Source: an uncultured Alphaproteobacteria bacterium
GTDB lineage: Bacteria > Pseudomonadota > Alphaproteobacteria > CAAHEQ01 > UBA3637
DNA length: 64,000 nt
NCBI GenBank assembly: GCA_934216505.1
Contig: CAKQBW010000004.1
Location: forward strand, 1-64,000
Direction: 5' to 3'
Positions 40,079 through 48,235 of the stretch are shown one piece after another (position 1 is the first letter of the stretch; each line of letters begins with the position of its first letter). A model generated the notes under the pieces. That model was not told where the DNA came from. It worked only from the letters and a program-made list of their open reading frames with translations, and ran no database searches. The position numbers and the translations under genes were made by a program.

Positions 40079-41665
40079 ATGACATCAACATCTGATAAAA
40101 AAACACGCCTTCTAAAGTATTGGCACGAAATTCAACCGTTGATAAATCAAGGGTATTGCCTTTTGGATAAAGAGGTGATTATGAATTTGCCTGGACCATG
40201 TATGCCGTGCTTTTCGGAAAGTGAAAATATCGGTATTGGGTCCCCTTACGGAAAAGGGGCCGCCCGTGTGTGGGCGTTTTTTGATAAGAGCGTAGATAAA
40301 ATCTTGCTGGGGCCCAGCGGGCGGGTGAAAAAAGAAAGTTCTTATTCCCCCTATATGTCAGAAACAGAATTAAATCCTTTCTTTATTCCCCCTGAATTTT
40401 TGGTGGAAAGAAAGTTGATAATGCAAAAGACTTTGGATAACTACTATCGTTTGCCAAAAAATCCCCAAGAAACAGATTATGAGTTGGTGGAAAAAACATT
40501 TGCGTTGCTTTTACATCGGGCGTGGAAGAACAGCCATTCTCAACTATCGGAGGGGGCTTTTATTCAAGAATTGACAAAGCAAGCCTTTCAAACCACGGAC
40601 TATCCCTATATCGGGGATATGCAAATTCAAGTTCCTTATTCAGTGGTTCAGGCGCACCCTGAGGCTTTTTTGACCGACTTTACTTTAGGGACGGATGGGG
40701 ATAGTTTTTGTCCCAAAGGAAGTAATTGGGGCTTTGCCTTTTTCCACCCCAAAAAATTATTTACAAAAGACGGCTTGGGAATAGCGGGCAGAATTTGGAA
40801 AGATTTATTGTCGGATACTTTGGTGGGGGCCAAAGCAGGAGTGCGTATTGATCATTTTATCGCTTATGTGAATCCTTATTTATTCAGCCTCAATCCCAAG
40901 ATTCCCAATGGGCGGCTTTTTTCGTCCCCCAATCACCCTATTTTTAAAAAATATGCCTATCAACAAGAGGAAGATTTTTATCGTATTATAGACAAAATTT
41001 TGCTTCCTGTGTGTCGGGAAAACCACTTAGAGGCAATGCAAATTTATGCAGAAGATATAGGGGCGCGACCGCCTCAAATGGAAAAGGTGATGCGTCATTT
41101 CGGATTGGGACGGTTATTGGTGAGTCAATTTAAAGTTCCCTCTTGCCCTACGCATTTATACCAAATAAACAGGGCCAAGTACGAAGATGTGGTGGCGCTG
41201 GATACGCATGATTTGCCGTCTGTCCAAATGTTTTTTGATTCATTGAATGATAACCAACGTTTTCAACATGCCATCAATATGGCGGGATCGTTGCGTTTTC
41301 ATTACACAGATTATTTAAAATCAACGGAACAACTTACCCGCATGCAATGGGCGGAGGCTTTGACTTGTCCCGCCAAACGGGTTCAGGCTTTTTTCACCAG
41401 TTGGACGGGTCAAAAAGGGCGGTATAATGTGCCTGGGGCCCCGGGGAAATGGAATCTCAGATGTGATATTCATTTTGATGACCTTTACTTTACGAATTTA
41501 CTTTTGGGGCGAGCCTATAATCCTTTAGATGCCATTGCGTTGGCTATCTTTGCCCGTGGGGATTCTTTCTATCAAGCGCATGCGGCATTTGTTGCCCGTT
41601 TGCATACGGCCGAAGATACCTTGAAACATTTGATTCAAGAATGGCTTAGAAATAATACTGTTTGA
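40079..41665 (+). CDS. Divergent GH77 4-alpha-glucanotransferase-like enzyme
   Basis: Probably rearranges alpha-1,4-glucans. The 528-residue protein shows the GH77 landmarks in order: GIGSPYG near residue 54, YIGDMQIQVPYSV near 182, the nucleophile aspartate in GVRIDHFIAYV, the acid/base glutamate in IYAEDIG, the third aspartate in LDTHDLPSV, and a late WNLRCDIHFDD. Several surrounding positions differ from MalQ, and the N-terminal starch-binding parts of plant-like forms are absent, so the substrate may not be the usual maltooligosaccharide. AAAGGGGAG precedes the ATG at 40079. No glycogen or maltose genes adjoin it. The symbol malQ is withheld because of the divergence. Confidence 0.75.
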   Translation: MTSTSDKKTRLLKYWHEIQPLINQGYCLLDKEVIMNLPGPCMPCFSESENIGIGSPYGKGAARVWAFFDKSVDKILLGPSGRVKKESSYSPYMSETELNPFFIPPEFLVERKLIMQKTLDNYYRLPKNPQETDYELVEKTFALLLHRAWKNSHSQLSEGAFIQELTKQAFQTTDYPYIGDMQIQVPYSVVQAHPEAFLTDFTLGTDGDSFCPKGSNWGFAFFHPKKLFTKDGLGIAGRIWKDLLSDTLVGAKAGVRIDHFIAYVNPYLFSLNPKIPNGRLFSSPNHPIFKKYAYQQEEDFYRIIDKILLPVCRENHLEAMQIYAEDIGARPPQMEKVMRHFGLGRLLVSQFKVPSCPTHLYQINRAKYEDVVALDTHDLPSVQMFFDSLNDNQRFQHAINMAGSLRFHYTDYLKSTEQLTRMQWAEALTCPAKRVQAFFTSWTGQKGRYNVPGAPGKWNLRCDIHFDDLYFTNLLLGRAYNPLDAIALAIFARGDSFYQAHAAFVARLHTAEDTLKHLIQEWLRNNTV

Positions 41666-41698
41666 ATAGGGGAATAAAAGTATCAGCTTATAACGGGA

Positions 41699-41726
41699 TT
41701 GACAGGGGGAAAATCTGTGGTACGAT
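41699..41726 (+). promoter_or_regulatory. Promoter before a 16-codon frame
   Basis: TTGACA (41699-41704), a 16-bp spacer and TACGAT (41721-41726), followed by GGAGG and an ATG at 41748. Confidence 0.4.
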
Positions 41727-41747
41727 AATATCATGGAGGAAAAGAGC

Positions 41748-41798
41748 ATGACAACAACGCCCTCCTTGTTTCAAAGAAATCTTAAAAACAGCTGCTAA
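41748..41798 (+). pseudogene. Possible leader peptide or decayed gene start
   Basis: A 16-residue frame (MTTTPSLFQRNLKNSC) with a good promoter and a GGAGG ribosome binding site upstream but no continuation in any frame. It may be the remaining 5' end of a lost gene. The rest of 41666-41898 holds no gene that I can support. Confidence 0.25.
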
Positions 41799-41898
41799 AA
41801 TAAAGTGACACAGACAATAGGGGGGTAGAGGGGACGCCACAGGAGGGGCTTTGCGAGAATGGATTATTCAAAAGACGCAAAAGTCAAAATGGGCTCTT

Positions 41899-42096
41899 TC
41901 AGTGATTTTTAAACTGTGCTTCTTCGGCCACTATTTTATCATGGCTGTATTCAACGATGCGTTTTACTTTGTGCCATAGACCGCTTTCCCAAGCACTGAT
42001 TGTTCCCCAAATCGCCATAATGGTGACGAAAATGGTGCAGATTGCCTCTAAAACTTCTAATTTATCTTTAAAACTTAAATTGTTCCATTCTTTCAT
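41899..42096 (-). CDS. Small single-helix membrane protein
   Basis: A 65-residue protein with one membrane helix (about residues 17-36, LEAICTIFVTIMAIWGTISA) between charged ends, MKEWNNLSFKDK at the front and a basic, amphipathic tail. No family is recognised. A weak AAGAAT precedes the ATG. It is divergent from mlaE. Small proteins of this design often bind transporters or sensors, but nothing here shows a partner. Confidence 0.45.
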   Translation of the reverse strand: MKEWNNLSFKDKLEVLEAICTIFVTIMAIWGTISAWESGLWHKVKRIVEYSHDKIVAEEAQFKNH

Positions 42097-42163
42097 TATT
42101 CTTATTTAAGTATAAAATTATTTTTTTTCAACAAAGGTTTTTAAGCTTTTTATGATTTTAAAC

Positions 42164-42193
42164 TTGACTTTTAGGGGATAAAAAAAGTATATT
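42164..42193 (+). promoter_or_regulatory. mlaE operon promoter, apparently leaderless
   Basis: TTGACT (42164-42169), an 18-bp spacer and TATATT (42188-42193) end 6 nt before the ATG at 42200. Confidence 0.55.
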
Positions 42194-42199
42194 TCCTGT

Positions 42200-43306
42200 A
42201 TGAGTTATCAAATTCACATAACAGACAAAGGCGTGCAAATTGAATTGCAAGACGATTGCCTGAACGATGATGTTTATCGTTCTGTTCAAAAAGTCAAAGC
42301 CGCTGTTTGTCAAAAAGAAAACCCTGAAATCCGTTTTGTGGATAAAGGAATGACCCGTTGGGATTCAACGCTTTTGGCCTTTATCTATGGTGTGATGCGA
42401 CTATTTCCAGATAAGCAAATTCAAACCCAAAAATTACCCAAAGACATTCAATGTTTAATTTCTTTGACTTGGGCGAACCGTCGGACGCCTCAGGTCTTAA
42501 AGGAAAAACCTGAAACTTTTTTGGAAAGAATGGGGGGATACTTTTGGGATAAAATGGCCAGCCTTCAACGGGGGGGCGTTTTTTTGAATGAAGTATGGAA
42601 AAGTTTGTGCCGATTCTTTCGTCATCAGGCTGTTTTTCGCTCGGTGGATTTTTGGTCAGTTTTGGAAGGCTGTGCGCCTAAGGCGGTGGGGATTGTTTGC
42701 CTAATCAGCATAATGGTGGGGTTGATTTTGGCTTTTGTCGGGGCAATTCAGTTAAAATCGTTTGGGGCGCAAATCTATGTGGCCAGTTTGGTGACCATCG
42801 GCATGACCCGTATTATGGGAGCGATTATGGTGGGGATTATCATGGCGGGACGGACAGGGGCCTCTTATGCCGCCACTATTGGCACAATGCAGGTGAATGA
42901 AGAACTGGATGCCCTGAAAACAATGGGGCTTTCCCGAACGGATTTTTTAATTCTTCCCCGTTTGATTGCGCTGGTAATAACCATGCCTTTTTTGGTGATT
43001 TTGGCGGACTTTATGGGGATGATAGGGGGCGGTTTAGTGGGGGTGTGTATCTTGAATTTATCTTTGGAAGAGTATATTCAATTTTCCACAAAAGCCTTTG
43101 ATATGACAAATTTTATCGTGGGGATTGTCCATGGGATTGTGTATGGAGGCGTGATTTCCCTTTGCGGATGTTATTTTGGGATAAAGTGTGGCCGAGATTC
43201 AGGCAGCGTCGGGATAGCTACGACGCAAGCGGTTGTCTATAGTATTGTGTGGATGATTGTGATGACGGGACTTTTAACTTTATTATGCGAGGCGATGGGG
43301 ATATGA
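42200..43306 (+). CDS. mlaE: MlaE-family lipid ABC transporter permease with STAS-like N-terminus
   Basis: Inner-membrane permease of an MCE lipid transport system between inner and outer membranes. The 368-residue protein has a soluble N-terminal part (1-110) with a STAS-like pattern (IRFVDKGMTRWDSTLLAFIYG), then the MlaE domain with about five helices and the conserved GRTGASYAATIGTMQVNEELDAL cytoplasmic segment. Fusion of a STAS-like domain to MlaE is known in alphaproteobacteria; in E. coli the STAS protein MlaB is separate. The ATG at 42200 has no ribosome binding site but a promoter directly upstream. The stop overlaps the mlaF start (ATGA). Confidence 0.9.
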   Translation: MSYQIHITDKGVQIELQDDCLNDDVYRSVQKVKAAVCQKENPEIRFVDKGMTRWDSTLLAFIYGVMRLFPDKQIQTQKLPKDIQCLISLTWANRRTPQVLKEKPETFLERMGGYFWDKMASLQRGGVFLNEVWKSLCRFFRHQAVFRSVDFWSVLEGCAPKAVGIVCLISIMVGLILAFVGAIQLKSFGAQIYVASLVTIGMTRIMGAIMVGIIMAGRTGASYAATIGTMQVNEELDALKTMGLSRTDFLILPRLIALVITMPFLVILADFMGMIGGGLVGVCILNLSLEEYIQFSTKAFDMTNFIVGIVHGIVYGGVISLCGCYFGIKCGRDSGSVGIATTQAVVYSIVWMIVMTGLLTLLCEAMGI

Positions 43307-44073
43307 TAAAGAGGCCATGTATTCAGGTTGAAAATTTAACTTTGTCCTATGACGATTATGTGGTCATGCGGGATTTGAATTTTCAAATCAATCAAGGGGA
43401 TATCTTTATCATTATGGGACCTTCGGGGTGTGGAAAGAGTACTTTACTTCATGCTTTGACGGGCTTGACCTCTGTTCCCAAAGGGAAAATTTTTATCAAT
43501 GGGATAGATATTGTTCATGCCAGCGAACGGCAAAAAGAACAAATTACTCGTCAAAGTGGGGTTTTATATCAAGGTGGGGCGTTGTTCAGTTCTATGACTT
43601 TGGAAGAAAATGTGGCGCTTCCTTTGCAACAACAAACCGATTATTCTCCCCAAACAATTCATGAGATTGTGAATTTAAAATTGGCGTTGGTGGGCTTGGC
43701 AAATTTCAACGACTTTTATCCATCAGAAATCAGTGGCGGTATGAAAAAAAGAGCCGGCCTTGCCCGTGCTTTGGCATTGGATCCGCAAATTGTTTATTTT
43801 GATGAACCATCGGCGGGGTTAGATCCTGTGAGTTCTCGGGCGTTGGACGAACTCATTCAAACTTTAAATCAAAGTTTGGGCACAACGATTGTGATGGTGA
43901 CACATGAATTGCCTTCTTTGTTGGGGATTGGCACAAACGGGGTGTTTTTGGATAGTGCCAGTAAAACAATTACCGCCAAAGGGAAACCTTTGGATTTATT
44001 GAAAAATCCCCCCAATAAGAATGTGTATGAATTTTTAACAAGAGGAGAAAAAGATGAAACAAAAACCAAATAA
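43303..44073 (+). CDS. mlaF: Lipid ABC transporter ATP-binding protein
   Basis: ATPase of the MCE transporter. The 256-residue protein has Walker A GPSGCGKST, signature ISGGMKKRAGLARAL (the MKKR form typical of MlaF) and Walker B IVYFDEPSAGLD, with the H-loop in VTHEL. The start at 43303 overlaps the mlaE stop by four bases; a longer frame inside mlaE was rejected. The end overlaps mlaD by 20 bp. Confidence 0.94.
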   Translation: MIKRPCIQVENLTLSYDDYVVMRDLNFQINQGDIFIIMGPSGCGKSTLLHALTGLTSVPKGKIFINGIDIVHASERQKEQITRQSGVLYQGGALFSSMTLEENVALPLQQQTDYSPQTIHEIVNLKLALVGLANFNDFYPSEISGGMKKRAGLARALALDPQIVYFDEPSAGLDPVSSRALDELIQTLNQSLGTTIVMVTHELPSLLGIGTNGVFLDSASKTITAKGKPLDLLKNPPNKNVYEFLTRGEKDETKTK

Positions 44074-44842
44074 AAAGGCCATTGGTTTATTTTTTACAGT
44101 AGGTCTGATTATCTTTATTTTGGTGGTGGGAAAAGCCCTGTGGATGCGTTTGGGGTACCAAGATAGTTATAAAGCCGTGATGTATTTTGATGAATCAACA
44201 CAAGGCTTACATGTGGGATCTCCTGTTGTTTTTAATGGGGTTGAAATGGGAAAAGTCATTCAAATTTCGTTAGAGGCAGATCCCAAAACTTTTGAATTTA
44301 AAATTCCTGTTTATGTGGAATTACGCCCTATCAATACGATGGATAATCAAGGGTGGTTAAAGTTTTTAAATAATAAACGGGATACCCTTCATCGTATGAT
44401 TGAATTGGGGTTAAGGGCTCGTTTGAAAATGCAAAACTTTTTAACGGGTCAGTTGATGATTGAATTGAGTATTGATAAAAACGCCCCCCTTAAAATGGTG
44501 CATACTTTTGAAGAACAACAGGAAATGTCTGTCCCCGAAATTCCCACAGTGATGTCGCCTTCGGGGAAACTTTCTAAAGGATTGGATGAAATTCAATTTC
44601 AAAATACTTTTTTAAAAATCAATGACATTGTGATAACTTTGGAAAAAAAGTTGCCATTGCTTTTGGACTCTCTGACAAAATCGGCCAAAAATATGGAAAA
44701 TATCACACGGGTGGTTTCCAATGAATCATTGGATAAAATGAATAATACTTTGACGGAAATTTCTGGGGCGATGCGGTCGCTCAGGAATTTAACGGATTAT
44801 TTGGAACAATATCCTGAATCTTTATTGAAAGGAAAAAAATGA
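44054..44842 (+). CDS. mlaD: MCE-domain lipid transport protein
   Basis: Periplasmic lipid-binding ring subunit anchored by one N-terminal helix (about residues 8-30). The 262-residue protein has one MCE domain (VMYFDESTQGLHVGSPVVFNGVEMGKV) and a long C-terminal helical part (180-255) that may form a coiled tube. AGGAGAAAAAG precedes the ATG inside mlaF. The length is above E. coli MlaD (about 180) and nearer to PqiB-like single-MCE proteins of alphaproteobacteria. Confidence 0.88.
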   Translation: MKQKPNKKAIGLFFTVGLIIFILVVGKALWMRLGYQDSYKAVMYFDESTQGLHVGSPVVFNGVEMGKVIQISLEADPKTFEFKIPVYVELRPINTMDNQGWLKFLNNKRDTLHRMIELGLRARLKMQNFLTGQLMIELSIDKNAPLKMVHTFEEQQEMSVPEIPTVMSPSGKLSKGLDEIQFQNTFLKINDIVITLEKKLPLLLDSLTKSAKNMENITRVVSNESLDKMNNTLTEISGAMRSLRNLTDYLEQYPESLLKGKK

Positions 44843-45423
44843 TGAAAAAATGGGGACTTTTTTTGTTGGGTGTTTTACTGTCAGGGTGCCTTGGGGGACG
44901 CAGTCAAGCCCCTGTCTTGTATTCTATTGAAAGTGGAACTTTGGCCCCTATGTCGTCTTCTTTGACGGCCACTGTGTTGGTGTCAGAAGTTCAGTTGCCT
45001 CAGTATTTAGATCGTCCTCAAATGGTCTTATTTGATGCGGATAAGAATCAAGTTTTTGTTTTAGAAAAAGAACGGTGGGCTGAACCATTAGGGGATTTGA
45101 TCAAAAGGGCCCTCACTTTGGATTTAGCGCGACAATTTCCAAAGGCGTTCATCAAGCAAAATTCTGTCGCCCAAGAAAAATTTGATTATTATTTGTTTGT
45201 GGATATTTCGGATTTAAAATTGACCCTGAATCATCGGGCAACAATGACAGGTTGGTGGGTACTGCGTTCGGCCAAAGGAAAAATCCTTTTGAATGAAAAA
45301 ATAGACCTTTCTCGTCCTTTGTCAAATGATTATTCGGATATTGCTGTTCAACAGGGGAAAATGTTGGAAGAATTAGCCCAGCAAATTGGGCGGCATTTGA
45401 AAGGGTTAAAAAGCACGAATTAG
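44839..45423 (+). CDS. ABC-type transport auxiliary lipoprotein
   Basis: A 194-residue lipoprotein of the PqiC/ABC-transport auxiliary type, probably linking the MCE transporter to the outer membrane. The lipobox LLSGC puts the lipidated cysteine at residue 17. The mature part has the family core: VLYSIE, VQLPQYLDRPQMVL, ERWAEPLGDLIKRALTLDL. It starts on the mlaD stop (ATGA overlap) and ends the mlaE-F-D operon. The inferred role is lipid traffic with the other three genes; MlaC- and MlaA-like genes are not in the window. Confidence 0.85.
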   Translation: MMKKWGLFLLGVLLSGCLGGRSQAPVLYSIESGTLAPMSSSLTATVLVSEVQLPQYLDRPQMVLFDADKNQVFVLEKERWAEPLGDLIKRALTLDLARQFPKAFIKQNSVAQEKFDYYLFVDISDLKLTLNHRATMTGWWVLRSAKGKILLNEKIDLSRPLSNDYSDIAVQQGKMLEELAQQIGRHLKGLKSTN

Positions 45424-45449
45424 TTTTGGCCTTTTCCAAAGGGAAGTGC

Positions 45450-45478
45450 TTGACATTGCCGCTTCTTTCGTGTAAAAT
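45450..45478 (+). promoter_or_regulatory. cysS promoter
   Basis: TTGACA (45450-45455), a 17-bp spacer and TAAAAT (45473-45478), 23 nt before the ATG. Confidence 0.7.
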
Positions 45479-45501
45479 ATCCCTTAAAAAAGGAGTTTTT
45501 T

Positions 45502-46926
45502 ATGAAAATATATAATACTTTATCCCACCAAAAAGAAGAATTTAAGCCGCTTCAAGATGGCAAAGTTTTGATGTATGCGTGCGGAATTACGGCTTCGGGG
45601 GACGCCCATGTGGGGCATGCATATCAATCTATTATTTTTGATATGATTTCCAAGTATTTAAAATTCAGGGGCTATGAGGTCAAATATGTGCGTAATTACA
45701 CAGATGTTGATGATAAGATTATCGCTAAAGCCGCCACTTTGAACCAAGAGCCGATGCAGTACGCCCAACATATTATGGATAAGACGGATAAAGAATTGGC
45801 AGAGTTGGGTAGTGCAAAACCCACGATTCAATCACGGGCGACTGAATCTATCCCTGATATGATTCAATTTATTGAAAAGTTGATTGAAAAAGGCTTTGCG
45901 TATGCAACCCCTCAGGGGAATGTGTTTTTCAGGGTTTCTAAATTTCCTGGATACGGGAAATTGTCTCGCATCAACTGGAATGAAAATCGGGATGGAGTCA
46001 GAAAAGAAATTGAACCTGATAAATTGGACGATAAAGACTTTGCTTTGTGGAAAGCAGCCAAGCCTGGGGAAATTTCGTGGGATACGCCTTGGGGAAAAGG
46101 GCGACCAGGGTGGCATATTGAATGTTCCACGATGGCAATGAAGTTTTTGGGCCAAACGATAGATATTCACGGGGGGGGGCGTGATTTGGCCTTTCCTCAC
46201 CATGAAAATGAAATTGCTCAATCGGAAGCCTTAACGGGAAAGCCTTTTTCAAATTATTGGATGCACAATGGCTTGTTGAAAGTCAATGGACAGAAAATGA
46301 GTAAGTCCTTGAATAATGGTATTTTGTTATCAGATTTGTTAAAAGAATATAAAAGTGATGTGATTCGTTTTGCGTTGCTTCGGACATTGTATCGTTCGGA
46401 CATCAATATCACGGACGATTTGTTTCCTGAATCCGAAAAGCATATCTATCGTTTTTATCAACTCTTTAAAAAGGTACAAGAACGGACCTATGCTGGAAAT
46501 GAATCAGAAACACAAAACTATGTGGCAATGATTGAAAAGGAATTTATTCAAACAATGGACGATGATTTTAACACCAGTGAATTGTTTGCCAAATTGTTTG
46601 GGTGGATGGACTTTATTTCGCAAGAATTGGCCAAAAAGAACACGCCTTACCTTTTGCCCGAAATCACGGCTAAGATAAAAGAACTTTTTGCGGTGTTGGG
46701 CTTGTTCCAAAGAACGCCCGATGATTTTATTCAATTTGTTCGGACTAAGTACTTGAATAAGTCGGGGATTAAAGAAGAAGATATCTTAAAACAAATTCAA
46801 CAACGGGCTGATTATAAAAAGAATAAACAGTATGATTTGGCGGACGCTCTTCGCAATCAATTATTGCAAAATCATATCACTTTACAAGATACGCCTCAGG
46901 GAACTTTTTGGGAGATAGAATTGTAA
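45502..46926 (+). CDS. cysS: Cysteinyl-tRNA synthetase
   Basis: Charges tRNA-Cys. The 474-residue class I enzyme has the HIGH-type motif in GDAHVGHAYQ, the zinc/cysteine-site residues in MYACGITASG and GWHIECSTMA, HENEIAQSEA and KMSKS in GQKMSKSLNN. The anticodon-binding C-terminus is normal. AAAGGAG precedes the ATG. It has its own promoter and terminator. Confidence 0.97.
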   Translation: MKIYNTLSHQKEEFKPLQDGKVLMYACGITASGDAHVGHAYQSIIFDMISKYLKFRGYEVKYVRNYTDVDDKIIAKAATLNQEPMQYAQHIMDKTDKELAELGSAKPTIQSRATESIPDMIQFIEKLIEKGFAYATPQGNVFFRVSKFPGYGKLSRINWNENRDGVRKEIEPDKLDDKDFALWKAAKPGEISWDTPWGKGRPGWHIECSTMAMKFLGQTIDIHGGGRDLAFPHHENEIAQSEALTGKPFSNYWMHNGLLKVNGQKMSKSLNNGILLSDLLKEYKSDVIRFALLRTLYRSDINITDDLFPESEKHIYRFYQLFKKVQERTYAGNESETQNYVAMIEKEFIQTMDDDFNTSELFAKLFGWMDFISQELAKKNTPYLLPEITAKIKELFAVLGLFQRTPDDFIQFVRTKYLNKSGIKEEDILKQIQQRADYKKNKQYDLADALRNQLLQNHITLQDTPQGTFWEIEL

Positions 46927-46946
46927 AAAAAGTTTGATATTTTTTC

Positions 46947-46980
46947 TCGGGAATCTGGTCAAAAGGTTCCCGATTTTTTT
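46947..46980 (+). terminator. cysS terminator
   Basis: TCGGGAA (46947-46953) pairs with TTCCCGA (46967-46973), followed by seven T. Confidence 0.85.
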
Positions 46981-47024
46981 ATGCTCCTCCGCTTATTTAC
47001 AGAAAAGAAATTTTAAAATTTTTC

Positions 47025-47053
47025 TTGATTTTTTTCATAAAATTATATATAAT
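47025..47053 (+). promoter_or_regulatory. RND operon promoter
   Basis: TTGATT (47025-47030), a 17-bp spacer and TATAAT (47048-47053), 29 nt before the ATG. No operator-like repeat and no adjacent regulator gene were seen. Confidence 0.65.
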
Positions 47054-47082
47054 CCTTCCACTATTTTTGAAAGGAAATTGAT

Positions 47083-48225
47083 ATGAAAGCGATGAAAATT
47101 CAAACAAAAAAACTCTTACATCAAAGCCTGATGGCCGTGGTCTTTTTTGGCCTTGGATTTGGGGTGCATAAAGTGATGAATCCCCGAACTAGGGGCGGTT
47201 GGCCTATGGCGGGGGAAGTGGCGGTTTCTGTTCAAAATCTGGCCACACAAGATTTAACGGATAAGAAAAAATTTATCGCTTCAGTGGAGGCCATCAATAG
47301 TGTGAATATCGTCCCTCAAATTTCAGGCTATATTCAAGAGGTACGCTTTAAAGATGGGGCCTTTGTCCAAGCAGGAGATATCTTGTTTGTGATTGAACAA
47401 AGCAAGTTTTTGGCGAATGTGAAAGCGGCAGAGGCAGATTTAGAAAAAGCCAATTCTGATTTTTCTGAAATATATAATAACTATCGCCGTCAAGAACAAT
47501 TGTACAAGGAAAAGATTACCCCAAAAGCGGCGATGGAGGCAGCCGAGAACAAGTTGAATCAAGCAAAAGCGTCTATTAAGCAGGCGGAGGCGAATCTGAC
47601 TTTGGCTAAAATCAATTTGGATTATACGGAAATCAAGGCCCCTATTAGTGGTTATATCGGTAAAGTGTTGGTTACCAAGGGAAATTATGTGAGTCCTTCA
47701 GTGGCCAGTTTAGCCCGCATTGTACAAACAGATCCTATTCGGATTGCCTTTTCCATATCGGATAAAGACAGGTTGGCTTTTTTGACAGATGTGCATGGGA
47801 AAAATACGCAGACGCATTTTGAAATTGTTCACCCGAATCATAAAGTGGTAGAGGTAGAGGCGGACAATTTTTTTGCGGACAATGAAATCAATGCTGAAAC
47901 CGCTACCTTACCTGTTTATTTGGATTACAAAAATCCCGAGAATGCTTTAATCCCAGGGAATTATGTTGATGTTTTAATTCGTCAAGGGGATAAAAAACAA
48001 TCTTTGGTAGTGCCTGTGGTGGCGGTTTCTCAAGATATCAATGGAACTTATGTGATGGTTGTGGGGGCCGATCATGTGGTCAAACAAACTTATGTGGAAT
48101 TGGGAAAAGTCGTGGGACAGGTTCAAGAAGTTTTAAGCGGTTTGAATCCTTCTGATCAGGTCATTGTTCAAGGATTACAAAAAGTCCAAGATGGCACAAA
48201 AGTGAAACCCATTTTGGTAAAATAG
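47083..48225 (+). CDS. RND efflux periplasmic adaptor subunit
   Basis: Membrane-fusion protein joining an RND pump to an outer-membrane channel. The 380-residue protein has an N-terminal membrane anchor (about 13-27), a biotinyl-lipoyl domain (ISGYIQEVRFKDGAFVQAGDILF), a helical hairpin (95-165), the matching half-motif IKAPISGYIGKVLVTKGNYV and a beta-barrel C-terminus. AAAGGAA precedes the ATG. It is 10 nt upstream of the pump gene. No TolC-like gene is in the operon, so the channel must be encoded elsewhere. Confidence 0.93.
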   Translation: MKAMKIQTKKLLHQSLMAVVFFGLGFGVHKVMNPRTRGGWPMAGEVAVSVQNLATQDLTDKKKFIASVEAINSVNIVPQISGYIQEVRFKDGAFVQAGDILFVIEQSKFLANVKAAEADLEKANSDFSEIYNNYRRQEQLYKEKITPKAAMEAAENKLNQAKASIKQAEANLTLAKINLDYTEIKAPISGYIGKVLVTKGNYVSPSVASLARIVQTDPIRIAFSISDKDRLAFLTDVHGKNTQTHFEIVHPNHKVVEVEADNFFADNEINAETATLPVYLDYKNPENALIPGNYVDVLIRQGDKKQSLVVPVVAVSQDINGTYVMVVGADHVVKQTYVELGKVVGQVQEVLSGLNPSDQVIVQGLQKVQDGTKVKPILVK

Positions 48226-48235
48226 GAGAAGTCAG

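Noticed and set aside
45832..46221. Overlapping frames opposite cysS
   Set aside because: Several antisense frames of 70-130 codons overlap each other within cysS. None has a start signal or family resemblance.
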